The translations under genes and the position numbers were made by a program. From Lachnospiraceae bacterium (GTDB lineage: Bacteria; Bacillota; Clostridia; Lachnospirales; Lachnospiraceae), in the NCBI GenBank assembly GCA_016281385.1, contig JAEEIN010000137.1, forward strand, positions 1 to 54,296: a stretch of 54,296 nucleotides of DNA. The letters run 5' to 3'. Positions 10,035-19,433 of the stretch are shown piece after piece (within the stretch, counting starts at the first letter, position 1; every line of letters starts with the position of its first letter). Below the pieces are notes generated by a model, which was given only the letters and a program-made list of their open reading frames with translations, was not told where the DNA came from and did no database searches.

Positions 10035-12857
10035 ATGAAATTCTTCGGGAATAAAGTGATACAAAACGATATAAAGCGGGACAAACTCTTTGCGATGACC
10101 GAGGCCCTCGTCATCGTATTGATGTTTGTTGCGCTTATGTTTTTTATATTGCTGAGAGATCACTGGGTAGAGGACAGCGAGAAGAAGCAGCTCAGGGTGG
10201 AGAGTTTTGACACGGGCTGGGAGCTGGTGAACCACGACGGGACCCGAAGACCCATAAGGATCCCCGCATCTTTAAAAGGCATAAAAGCCGGCGAGACCGT
10301 TGTTCTTGAGACCACCCTTCCTTCCGAGATCTCGGATAAATATTATTTTTCCACCCGTGCCAGAAGCCAGGCCATGAAGGTCTATGTGGACGGAGATCTT
10401 CGCTGTGATTTCAACCAGACCTTTGAGTATTTCTACTGGTCGGAGATCATTTCAAAGTATATCTATGCTCCGATAAGTTCAAAGGATGCGGGAAAAACAA
10501 TAAGGATCGAAGCCACGGCCATCTCCGATATTACGCGTAACTTTACGGCGATGTATATCGGTGAAAAGACGGATATAGATTTTGAATATGTAAAGCCCCA
10601 GTTTTTTGAGATGATCCTGGGATTCTTTTTTCTGCTTCTCGGATTCATGATAGGGATCATGGGTGTTCTTTTCAGATACGGCGCAGGCAGCAGGATGAAG
10701 GTTGACTATCTTGGCTGGAGTATGATGATAGTCGCTATCTGGGAAGTGACCCAGTGCGGCTTCAGAGATTTTATCTTTACCAATATCGTGGGTATAAGCG
10801 CCATACCGAGTATAGCGCTTTCGCTCTTTCCCATGACCCTTGCGCTTTATTTAAATACCCTTCAGAACGGAAGGTACAGAAAGCTTTATATCGTTTACAT
10901 CCTTTTCACCATAGTAATGGCCCTTGTGCATATAGCATTGGCTCTTTTGAGGATACGCTCCGTAAGGGATGATCTGCCGACGATCTTCATCATTTTGGCA
11001 GTTTTGTTCGTACTGTTCGTATACACAGCCATGACGGACCGGAAAAACGATCTTTTGAAGGAATATAAAGAGGTATTCGTCGGAATGATGCTCATGGCAT
11101 TTTTCGGAACCGCCCAGACCTTTTCTTATATTTCCCTTTCGGAGGCAAGGGGTATAAATCTCGCGCTGGGCTTTGCCTGCTTTGCGGTCTGCGCTCTGAC
11201 CCATTCCATCAAATATCTGTTAAGGGTTGAGGAAGGAAAAAGAAAGGCCGAGATGGAAGCCGGCATCAAATCAGATTTCCTGGCCACCATGTCCCACGAG
11301 ATCCGTACGCCCATAAATGCGGTGCTTGGCATGAATCAGGCGATCCTTCGCGAAAGCTCCGAAGAAAGCATCTTAAGATACGCAACGGATGTTGACGGAG
11401 CGGGAAAGATGCTCCTTTCCATAATCAACGATATCCTTGATTTTTCCAAGATCGAATCGGGAAAGATGGATCTTGTTGTTTCGGATTACAGCTTAAGAGG
11501 CCTGGTCGCTTCATGTAACAATCTGATAGACAAGCGTGCTGCGGACAAGGGGCTGAACTTTGTTGTTGAAGTTGATGAAGAACTGCCTTCCCGTCTGTCC
11601 GGCGATGAGGTACGCATTCAGCAGATAGTCATCAATCTATTGTCAAATGCGGTGAAATATACCTCGAAGGGTCATGTGGGCTTTAAGATCTTCGGCGAAT
11701 ATGTTGACGATAAGACCATAGATCTTAAGATCCATGTTTCCGATACGGGAATGGGAATTAAGGCCGAAGACCGTGCAAAGCTCTTTGAGGCTTTCGGACG
11801 TGTGGACCTTGCCAGAAACAAGGGAGTCGAAGGAACCGGTCTGGGCCTTGCCATTACGGGAAGGCTTGTGGACCTTATGGGAGGAACGATAAAGGTTGAG
11901 AGTACCTACGGTTCGGGCTCCGTATTCATGGTTTCCATCCCTCAGGGAATAGCCTCCGATACAAAGGTCGGAAAGATCACCCTGGAAAGAGCGGTGAGCC
12001 ACGAAGTAAGAAAGGTGCAGAAGGATCTCTTTACCGCACCGAATGCAAGGATCCTTGTTGTTGATGACGTCCTGGTCAACTTAAAGGTTGTTAAGAGCCT
12101 GCTTAAGAAGACGGGAATGACCATAGATACCTGCTCAAGCGGTGACGATGCCATCTTAAAGACAAAAGAGGTTAAGTACGATGTTATTCTTCTTGACCAT
12201 ATGATGCCCGAAAAGGACGGTATTCAGACCTTCCATGAGATCCGGGAGGATGAGACCAATCAAAACCGCGAAACCCCCGTTGTCATGCTTACGGCAAATG
12301 CCATTGCGGGAGCGAAGGATGAATATATGTCCGAAGGCTTTGACGATTACATTTCCAAGCCCTTCTCCGTGGAAGGCCTGCAGTCCGTGCTCTTAAAACT
12401 GCTTCCTCCTGACAGGATAGGCGTGGACGTGTTGCCTGCAAAGACGGTTAAAGAACCTGAAATGACAAAGGAACCGGACGAGCCTTCAAAGACCGTGCCG
12501 GCAAAAGAAGACACGGAGAAGACCGAGGACTTCATCAATATGAAGGAGGCTCTGGCAAACTGCGGAAACGACAGGAAACTGCTGGAAGAAAAACTGAAGG
12601 CCTTCGCAGCCAAGGATAAGAGAGCGGAACTGGCGGAAAGCTTTGACAAACATGAGATTCTAAAGTACAAAGAATATGTACGCGTTATCAGAGTGGATGC
12701 TATGGAGATCGGAGCCTTTGCCCTTGCGGATGCGGCTTTGAAGATCGAAAGCGTTATCGTGGAACACGATACAAAGCTCTTAAGCCTGCGCCACCGGAAA
12801 TTTGTGGATGATTACAGCAGGTTCATAAACGTGATCATGAGAGAGATCGGCGGATAA
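10035..12857 (+). CDS. Membrane hybrid histidine kinase: extracellular jelly-roll-like domain, 7TM (7TMR-DISM-like), HisKA, HATPase_c, REC, C-terminal Hpt-like helices
   Basis: One N-terminal TM, about 180-aa extracytoplasmic region, about 7 TM helices, MSHEIRTPINAVLGM, GTGLGLAI, ILVVDDVLVN…VILLDHMMPEKDG…SKPF; ATG at 10035 preferred. Confidence 0.9.
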   Translation: MKFFGNKVIQNDIKRDKLFAMTEALVIVLMFVALMFFILLRDHWVEDSEKKQLRVESFDTGWELVNHDGTRRPIRIPASLKGIKAGETVVLETTLPSEISDKYYFSTRARSQAMKVYVDGDLRCDFNQTFEYFYWSEIISKYIYAPISSKDAGKTIRIEATAISDITRNFTAMYIGEKTDIDFEYVKPQFFEMILGFFFLLLGFMIGIMGVLFRYGAGSRMKVDYLGWSMMIVAIWEVTQCGFRDFIFTNIVGISAIPSIALSLFPMTLALYLNTLQNGRYRKLYIVYILFTIVMALVHIALALLRIRSVRDDLPTIFIILAVLFVLFVYTAMTDRKNDLLKEYKEVFVGMMLMAFFGTAQTFSYISLSEARGINLALGFACFAVCALTHSIKYLLRVEEGKRKAEMEAGIKSDFLATMSHEIRTPINAVLGMNQAILRESSEESILRYATDVDGAGKMLLSIINDILDFSKIESGKMDLVVSDYSLRGLVASCNNLIDKRAADKGLNFVVEVDEELPSRLSGDEVRIQQIVINLLSNAVKYTSKGHVGFKIFGEYVDDKTIDLKIHVSDTGMGIKAEDRAKLFEAFGRVDLARNKGVEGTGLGLAITGRLVDLMGGTIKVESTYGSGSVFMVSIPQGIASDTKVGKITLERAVSHEVRKVQKDLFTAPNARILVVDDVLVNLKVVKSLLKKTGMTIDTCSSGDDAILKTKEVKYDVILLDHMMPEKDGIQTFHEIREDETNQNRETPVVMLTANAIAGAKDEYMSEGFDDYISKPFSVEGLQSVLLKLLPPDRIGVDVLPAKTVKEPEMTKEPDEPSKTVPAKEDTEKTEDFINMKEALANCGNDRKLLEEKLKAFAAKDKRAELAESFDKHEILKYKEYVRVIRVDAMEIGAFALADAALKIESVIVEHDTKLLSLRHRKFVDDYSRFINVIMREIGG

Positions 12858-14237
12858 ATGATGAATGGAACGGTAAAGCTACCCGAAGCCTTTTTAAACA
12901 GGATGAGGGATATGCTTAATGAGGATTATGAGGCATTTGTGAGATCGTATGACGAGGAGAGGGCATATGGTCTCAGAGTTAATCCTATAAAATGTGATAA
13001 AGAAAGATTTACAGAGATCATGCCCTTTGAGTTAACCCGCGTAGAGTGGGCTTCGGAGGGCTATTACTATGTGGAGAGTGAGCGCCCCGGCAAGCATGTG
13101 TATCATGAAGCGGGGGCATATTATATTCAGGAGCCCAGTGCCATGAGTGCAGTGGCTCTTCTTGATCCGAAGCCCGGCGAAAAGGTCCTGGATCTTTGCG
13201 CGGCTCCCGGAGGAAAGAGCACCCAGATCGCAGGAAGGCTGATGGGTGAAGGACTTCTTGTTTCAAATGAGCCTGAGCGTGACAGGGCCCGCATCCTTTC
13301 CCAGAATATCGAAAGGCTCGGAATAAGAAACTGCGTTGTAACAAATGAAATGCCGGATCGTCTGGCGTCGAGATTTACGGGATTCTTTGACAGGATCCTT
13401 GTGGATGCTCCCTGTTCGGGGGAGGGAATGTTCAGGAAGGACGAAAATGCCGTAAACGAGTGGTCACCGGAAAACGTTGAGATGTGTGCAAAGAGACAGG
13501 CGGGTATCCTTGATGAAGCCGCAAAGATGCTCCGCCCCGGCGGTATCATGGTTTATTCCACATGCACTTTTTCCAAGGCCGAGAACGAGGATAATATTGC
13601 CTCTTTCCTTGAAAGACACAGGGAATTCACCCTTGAGAAAAGCGAAAGGCTCATGCCTCACAAGATAAAGGGCGAAGGCCATTTCGTGGCAAGACTGGTC
13701 AAAAGCGTCAGTGCGGCGGTGGAATACAGTTATGAAGAGAGTGCTCCCGTCAGCAGAAATGCGGGAAGAAAGCCCGATAAAAAGGGACGCACGGCGGTTT
13801 CTTCTTACAGTGAAAAAGATCTTAAGGAATTTCTTATAAATGAGGCGGGTGTTAAGAAAGAGACCGCGGAGGGGCTTTTGCAGACATCCTGCGTCAATGT
13901 GTTCGGAGAAAACATATATCTTACGCCCAAAACCTTCGGACCTCTTTCGGGGCTTTCCGTTGTAAGGCCCGGACTTCATATAGCTTCCGATCTTGGCAAG
14001 CGCATAGAGCCTGCTCATGCCCTAGCAATGTCGTTGCGCAAAAATGAGACCGAAAGATATGTTGAAGTGACAATGGATGAGGCGAAGAAATATCTCAGAG
14101 GTGAGACCATACCCGTTGATCCCGGAATAAAGGGCTGGTGCGTTGTTTTTGCCGATTCTTTTTCCGTCGGATACGGCAAGGCCACCGGCGGTATCCTCAA
14201 GAATCATTACCCCAAGGGACTCAGAGTCGAACTCTGA
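12858..14237 (+). CDS. RsmF-like NOL1/NOP2/sun family RNA m5C methyltransferase with C-terminal PUA-like region
   Basis: VLDLCAAPGGKSTQIA, DRILVDAPCSGEGMFRKD, GGIMVYSTCTFSKAENE motifs. Confidence 0.93.
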   Translation: MMNGTVKLPEAFLNRMRDMLNEDYEAFVRSYDEERAYGLRVNPIKCDKERFTEIMPFELTRVEWASEGYYYVESERPGKHVYHEAGAYYIQEPSAMSAVALLDPKPGEKVLDLCAAPGGKSTQIAGRLMGEGLLVSNEPERDRARILSQNIERLGIRNCVVTNEMPDRLASRFTGFFDRILVDAPCSGEGMFRKDENAVNEWSPENVEMCAKRQAGILDEAAKMLRPGGIMVYSTCTFSKAENEDNIASFLERHREFTLEKSERLMPHKIKGEGHFVARLVKSVSAAVEYSYEESAPVSRNAGRKPDKKGRTAVSSYSEKDLKEFLINEAGVKKETAEGLLQTSCVNVFGENIYLTPKTFGPLSGLSVVRPGLHIASDLGKRIEPAHALAMSLRKNETERYVEVTMDEAKKYLRGETIPVDPGIKGWCVVFADSFSVGYGKATGGILKNHYPKGLRVEL

Positions 14238-14249
14238 TCCAATTCCTCA

Positions 14250-14278
14250 TTGACAGTGTTTGCGCAATATGCTACTTT
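14250..14278 (+). promoter_or_regulatory. Predicted sigma-A-type promoter for the galactan locus
   Basis: TTGACA (14250-14255), 17-bp spacer, TACTTT (14273-14278). Confidence 0.65.
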
Positions 14279-14286
14279 ATATGTGA

Positions 14287-14302
14287 GCAAACGGTTGCGC
14301 AA
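14287..14302. promoter_or_regulatory. LacI-family-type operator candidate
   Basis: GCAAACGGTTGC inverted repeat with central CG, overlapping TTGCGCAA (14295-14302); second TTGCGCAA copy at 14260-14267 in the promoter spacer. Confidence 0.5.
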
Positions 14303-14340
14303 AAGCGCGGCTCAAACTGTTCGGAGGATTGAAGAAGATT

Positions 14341-16359
14341 ATGAAACGACTCATTATTTGTGCGCTTGCGGCGGGGATGGCATTCTCGCTTTTTGCAGGC
14401 TGCGGAAAAGAAAAAGCCGGTGCCGGTACATCCGGAGACGGTTATGTTTATTCTGCCCCCACGGAGGCGGAGGATTTCGGAATCTATGTGGCACCCGTTG
14501 AGGGCATCGGCGATGATTTCATCAGGGGTGTCGATATATCAAGTGTCATCTCCGAGGAGCAGTCGGGGGTTGTTTATTACAACCAAAACGGCGAAGCGGA
14601 GGACATCTTTAAGATCCTTGCGGATGCAGGCGTAAATTACGTCCGTGTCCGTGTCTGGAACGATCCCTATGACAAAAACGGAAACGGCTACGGCGGCGGA
14701 AACTGCGATGCCGACAAGGCAGCCGAGATTGGAAAGCGGGCTTCGGCTTACGGCCTTAAGCTTCTTGTTGATTTCCATTACAGCGATTTCTGGGCCGATC
14801 CCGGAAAGCAGATGGTTCCCAAGGCCTGGGACGGTATGAGCGTTGAGGAGAAGGCTTCTGCCTGCTACGATTTCACTCTTGAAGCCATGAACAGGATCCT
14901 TGACGCAGGTGCGGACGTTGGCATGGTACAGCTTGGTAACGAGACCAACAACGGCATGAGCGGAGAAACAAAATGGTCCGATATCGCACAGATCATGAAC
15001 GAAGGAAGACGTGCGGTACTTGAGGCGGGAACGGCTCACGGTAACGACGATATCCTTATCGCGGTCCATTTTACGAATCCCGAGAATTCCGACGGAATAA
15101 AAGGCGTTTTGAGAAAGCTTGAAAGCTCCGGCGTTAAGTACGATGTATTCGCCCTTTCCTATTATCCTTACTGGCACGGAACCCTTGAGAATCTTACGGA
15201 TCTAATGAAATACATTGTTGATACCTACGGAAAGAAGGTAATGGTAGCGGAAACATCCTATGCCTACACGGTTGAGGACGGTGACGGAACCGGAAACAAC
15301 ATAAGCCAAAAGGATTTAAACAAGAATTACGCTGCCACCGTTCAGAGCCAGGCAAATGCGGTAAGAGATGTATTTGCGGCAACGGCTGCGGTGGGTGAGA
15401 ACGCTCTCGGAGTCTTTTATTGGGAGCCTGCATGGATCCCCGTAAAGGAATATGTTTACGGTGAGGAAGGCGCGGAGGCCATCCTTGCATCCAACAAGGA
15501 AGCCTGGGAAAAATACGGCTCGGGCTGGGCATCATCCTATGCAACGGAATACGATCCCAAGGATGCGGGAGTTTATTACGGCGGCTCCTCCTGGGATAAT
15601 CAGGCGATGTTCGACCACAACGGAAAAGCCCTTGATTCTCTCTATGTTTTCAAATATCTCAAATACGGTACAAAATGCGATCTGAAAGTGGAATTTGCCA
15701 ATGATTTTGTTCTTACGGTCAATCCCGGTGCGGCGCTTGAAATGCCCGGCGAGGTGGAGGTTCATTACAACAATTCCGCAATGAACGGTCCTGCGCCCAT
15801 AACATGGAACGAGGCACAGGTTGCGGCAGTAGATACTTCAAAGACCGGCGAGTATGAAGTTGAAGGAACCTTTGAGGACGGAACCACGATCATCTGCACC
15901 GTAAAGGTTGCGGAGGTCAACTGGATCCAAAACCCGAGTTTCGAGGATGAAGACAGATCCATGTGGAAGTTCCATACAAACGGCGACACCTGCACGGATT
16001 TCCAGAAAAAAGAAACCGACGCATACACAGGGGAATGGGCGATGCATTACTGGCGCCAGTCCGCAGTGGAATTTACGGCGGAAACCACCATTACGGATCT
16101 TGAGAACGGAACCTATTATCTTTCCATGTACACCCAGGGCGGTGACAGCGGAAGCGGTGCGGAAATGTATCTGTACGCTAAGACCTCGGAAGGCGAATTC
16201 AAAACGCCTTACAGCGTAAACGGCTGGTGCGACTGGCAGTTTGTTGAGGTCAAAGGAATAGAAGTTACGGACGGAACCATAACCGTTGGCATATCCTTCA
16301 ACGGTGGCGAAGGCGCGTGGGGTACCTTCGACGATTTCTATCTGTGCAAAGAAAAATAA
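14341..16359 (+). CDS. Secreted lipoprotein GH53 endo-beta-1,4-galactanase with C-terminal bacterial Ig-like and CBM61-like modules
   Basis: Lipobox FAGCG; GVDISSV…VRVRVWNDPYD…DFHYSDFWADPGKQ…VQLGNETNNGM…LSYYPYWHG…VAETSYAYT…GVFYWEPAWIP; C-terminal NWIQNPSFEDED…GTFDDFYL. Confidence 0.92.
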   Translation: MKRLIICALAAGMAFSLFAGCGKEKAGAGTSGDGYVYSAPTEAEDFGIYVAPVEGIGDDFIRGVDISSVISEEQSGVVYYNQNGEAEDIFKILADAGVNYVRVRVWNDPYDKNGNGYGGGNCDADKAAEIGKRASAYGLKLLVDFHYSDFWADPGKQMVPKAWDGMSVEEKASACYDFTLEAMNRILDAGADVGMVQLGNETNNGMSGETKWSDIAQIMNEGRRAVLEAGTAHGNDDILIAVHFTNPENSDGIKGVLRKLESSGVKYDVFALSYYPYWHGTLENLTDLMKYIVDTYGKKVMVAETSYAYTVEDGDGTGNNISQKDLNKNYAATVQSQANAVRDVFAATAAVGENALGVFYWEPAWIPVKEYVYGEEGAEAILASNKEAWEKYGSGWASSYATEYDPKDAGVYYGGSSWDNQAMFDHNGKALDSLYVFKYLKYGTKCDLKVEFANDFVLTVNPGAALEMPGEVEVHYNNSAMNGPAPITWNEAQVAAVDTSKTGEYEVEGTFEDGTTIICTVKVAEVNWIQNPSFEDEDRSMWKFHTNGDTCTDFQKKETDAYTGEWAMHYWRQSAVEFTAETTITDLENGTYYLSMYTQGGDSGSGAEMYLYAKTSEGEFKTPYSVNGWCDWQFVEVKGIEVTDGTITVGISFNGGEGAWGTFDDFYLCKEK

Positions 16360-16372
16360 AAAGGAATGGTAT

Positions 16373-17389
16373 ATGGAAAACAAAAGAATAACCATCGATG
16401 ATGTGGCGGTAGCCCTGTCGGTCTCAAAGACCACGGTCTCCCGTGCGATATCCGGCAAGGGAAGAATAGGGGCTGCCACAAGGGAGAGGATCCTTGCATA
16501 CATTGAGGAGCATGATTATGTGCCCAATGCCATTGCAAAGGGCCTTGCCCAGTCAAGGACCTACAATCTGGGAATAACGGTGCCTGTGGACTTTACACTG
16601 GTGGACCTTCCTTTCTTCCAGAAATGTCTTATGGGAGTATGCGACTATGCGGCCTCCGAGGATTATGACGTGCTGGTGACACTTACATCCATCGATGACA
16701 TATCCCAGCTTGAGAGGCTGGTAAACAACAGGAAAGTCGACGGTGTTGTTCTTACCAGAACCCTTACAAAGGATCTGCCGGCGCAGTTCCTTATGGATAA
16801 GAAAGTGCCCTTTGTCTCTGTGGGCTTAAGCAAGATGCAGGGAATAATCCAGGTGGACAACGACCATGAAACCGCCTGCTTTGACCTGACAACAAGGCTC
16901 ATCGGAATGGGCATAAAGCGCTTTGCGCTTATCTGTGACAGCGGAGCCTATGTGGTAACAAGAAGCCGTTGCAACGGATTTGAGAATGCACTTAAGGAAG
17001 CGGGGCTTCCCGAAAGCAACGGACTTATCTTTGACGATACCACGGATGAGAACCTGGACAGGGTTCTGGAGCGGGTGCTTAAGTCCGACGTGGACTGTAT
17101 CCTCTGCATGGACGATTCCATCTGTGTCAAGGTACTTGACCGCCTGAGAAAAGCGGGACTTGAGGTGCCTGCGGATATAAAGGTTGCTTCTTTTTACAAT
17201 TCAAGCGTGCTTGAGAGAAACATTCCCTCCATCACATCCCTTGATTTCGATGCAAGGGAGCTTGGACGGGTAGCCTGCAAGACTCTTATACAGCTCATAA
17301 ACGGAGAAACGGTTCCTTCAAGAAGTCTTCTCGGATACAGGGTATCCATGAAGGAATCCACAAAAACAATACTTGGAAAGGAAGAATGA
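16373..17389 (+). CDS. LacI family transcriptional regulator
   Basis: N-terminal MENKRITIDDVAVALSVSKTTVSRAISGKGRIG HTH followed by periplasmic-binding-like domain; the 16286 start in the ORF track overlaps GH53 coding, ATG 16373 fits. Confidence 0.93.
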   Translation: MENKRITIDDVAVALSVSKTTVSRAISGKGRIGAATRERILAYIEEHDYVPNAIAKGLAQSRTYNLGITVPVDFTLVDLPFFQKCLMGVCDYAASEDYDVLVTLTSIDDISQLERLVNNRKVDGVVLTRTLTKDLPAQFLMDKKVPFVSVGLSKMQGIIQVDNDHETACFDLTTRLIGMGIKRFALICDSGAYVVTRSRCNGFENALKEAGLPESNGLIFDDTTDENLDRVLERVLKSDVDCILCMDDSICVKVLDRLRKAGLEVPADIKVASFYNSSVLERNIPSITSLDFDARELGRVACKTLIQLINGETVPSRSLLGYRVSMKESTKTILGKEE

Positions 17390-19239
17390 ACGTGGAAAAC
17401 AGATTTATCGTAAATATCATTCACCGTCCGGAAATGGTTCCGGAGTATGCGGAAAAGGTCACGGGACACGGAAAGGCCGAGGATATAGGAAGAAAGGCTC
17501 TTCTGACCGAATCTCTTGATATCTTTAAGACTCAGCAGGAGCTGGCTCATATCAACGGACTTAAGACAACGATTCAGATGACCTATGCCAGCCTTTTTAA
17601 CGAAGAGGCTGTTGCACTGGCAAAGAAACATCATGAGGAGTTCGGTGACGAGATCGCCCTTACACTTCTGGGCCTTCCCTGCACGGAATTCCGTGAAAAG
17701 TATAAAACAAAGGATTTCTGCATCTGGATGTTCTCCATGGAGGACAAGATGTCCATCGTTGACGATGTATTCGGAAAGTTCCATGACTGCTTCGGTTTTT
17801 ATCCCGAGTCAACGGGTTCTTATTACATGGATGCGGAACTCATAAACTATATCAAGGAAAAATACCCTTCCGTTAAATGTGCGGTGGCAACCTGCTGGGA
17901 GGAAGGACCCAAGGCATATCATACCTGTAACAATTCCTGGTATACCCTTATGGACGGCGGTCCCTGGGCTCCCTGGATCCCTTCCAAGGTCAACACCCAT
18001 GCCCCCGCAGCCGATGAGTCCGAGGACAGCGGCATTGTAGCGATACCCCATCTTTCCAGAGATCTGCTGGCATGCTACGACGGAAACGGTTCAAACTTCG
18101 GAACCCACCCCCAGAACGTGCTTCGCGGAATGATCTATGAGGACGGAAAGTACCCTTATCTTTTCAACCTCATAGATCAGTACAGAGTTCTGGGAGATTA
18201 CAACAACGGAATCGCATATAACATGATGTTCGTAGGCCCCGGCTGGATGAACAAAATGGGCCGCTGGGAGGCACCCTATGAGCTTTTAAGACAGTCCTAT
18301 GCCGATGGAATGGCTTATTACGGAGAACTTAAGAAACAGGGCCTTCTTGAAGATATGGGAATGGCCGAGTTTGCCGACTTCTGGAGAGCAAACAAGCGCT
18401 ATACTGAGCCTGAATGCGCACTCTGGAAGGATATCCTTTACGGATCCGACAAGCAGCTTTTCTGGTATTGCGATCCCTTCATGAGAGTCTGTGTGAACAT
18501 GGATCAGGGCGGTGCCATCGTGGATCTTCGCCCCTATGCCGCAAAGCTTGAATGGCCGGTAGGTATCGGAACGGATCATGTGCAGGACTGCTCCTATCCT
18601 TTCTTAATACAGGAGAAGTACCGTGCGGGCTATTTCACACACTATGCGGGTGAAGGTACCGTAAGAAGTGCCAAGATCAGCCATAACGGGGAAGAAGTGG
18701 ACCTTTGCCTTTGCAGGACCAAGGCAAAATTCCACGAGGAAAAGAAAGCAGACGGAGGAAAGGTTCGTTTTCTTCTTCTGGAGCCCGTGGATATCGAGTT
18801 CTCGGATCTTACGGTGAAGCTTCAGACCAAAGTTGTTTTCGATGAAGGAAGCTCGGAGATAAAGATCGAGAGAAAGATCCTCGAAATGAGCGATCCTTCC
18901 GCGGAAGTATCCATAAACGAGTACATGGTTGCCTGCTATGGTACCACGGAATACCCGGAAGATATGAAATGTGTAAAGTTAAATCTAACCGGAAAAGAAA
19001 ATAAAACCATTGATTACGCATATAAATGCCGCGAGGAATACCTTGACGATGCGGACGAGGCATATGCGACCATCGGTGCAATAAAGACAAGGGTAGGCTT
19101 AAGATGCGAAGGCTTTGGCAAGACCGGCTACATAAAGGAAGGCTACGCATTTTCGCCGATGTTTACCCTGGGATACACAGGTACACTTAAGAATGAGGAG
19201 GTGTTTACGACATGGCTCAGTCTGGCAAGGGAAGATTAA
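17386..19239 (+). CDS. DUF3863/DUF3864-like protein, putative carbohydrate-active enzyme (function unproven)
   Basis: 617 aa, no signal peptide; ALTLLGLPCTEFREKYKTKDFCIW…SMEDKMSIVDDVFGKFHDCFGFYPESTGSYYMDAELINYIKEKYPSVKCAVATCWEEG resembles glycoside hydrolase/deacetylase barrel segments; embedded in a GH53 operon. Confidence 0.6.
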   Translation: MNVENRFIVNIIHRPEMVPEYAEKVTGHGKAEDIGRKALLTESLDIFKTQQELAHINGLKTTIQMTYASLFNEEAVALAKKHHEEFGDEIALTLLGLPCTEFREKYKTKDFCIWMFSMEDKMSIVDDVFGKFHDCFGFYPESTGSYYMDAELINYIKEKYPSVKCAVATCWEEGPKAYHTCNNSWYTLMDGGPWAPWIPSKVNTHAPAADESEDSGIVAIPHLSRDLLACYDGNGSNFGTHPQNVLRGMIYEDGKYPYLFNLIDQYRVLGDYNNGIAYNMMFVGPGWMNKMGRWEAPYELLRQSYADGMAYYGELKKQGLLEDMGMAEFADFWRANKRYTEPECALWKDILYGSDKQLFWYCDPFMRVCVNMDQGGAIVDLRPYAAKLEWPVGIGTDHVQDCSYPFLIQEKYRAGYFTHYAGEGTVRSAKISHNGEEVDLCLCRTKAKFHEEKKADGGKVRFLLLEPVDIEFSDLTVKLQTKVVFDEGSSEIKIERKILEMSDPSAEVSINEYMVACYGTTEYPEDMKCVKLNLTGKENKTIDYAYKCREEYLDDADEAYATIGAIKTRVGLRCEGFGKTGYIKEGYAFSPMFTLGYTGTLKNEEVFTTWLSLARED

Positions 19240-19433
19240 ATTACAGGTGTCCTTCATGCTTCATGAGGGATCTTGATATCGATATGTTCTATGATAAGGA
19301 CAAGAAGGAATACTACTGCTTAAGATGTCAGTACACAGGCACCGAAGAGGATGTCCTTGAGAAAAACAAAATGGCACGATTCAGATACCGCAGCATGATG
19401 AAGAGATATACACTTGAGGAGTTGAGACAGTGA
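19212..19433 (+). CDS. Small zinc-ribbon protein (73 aa)
   Basis: YRCPSC…YYCLRC twin CxxC; AGGAGGTG RBS 8 nt upstream of ATG; overlaps the previous gene by 28 bp and the next by TGATG. Confidence 0.75.
   Translation: MAQSGKGRLNYRCPSCFMRDLDIDMFYDKDKKEYYCLRCQYTGTEEDVLEKNKMARFRYRSMMKRYTLEELRQ

Noticed and set aside
14539-15177. 212-aa minus-strand ORF within GH53
   Set aside because: Antisense to conserved GH53 catalytic region; no domain pattern
15838-16503. 221-aa minus-strand ORF across the GH53/LacI junction
   Set aside because: Antisense to two supported genes and their junction; no motifs
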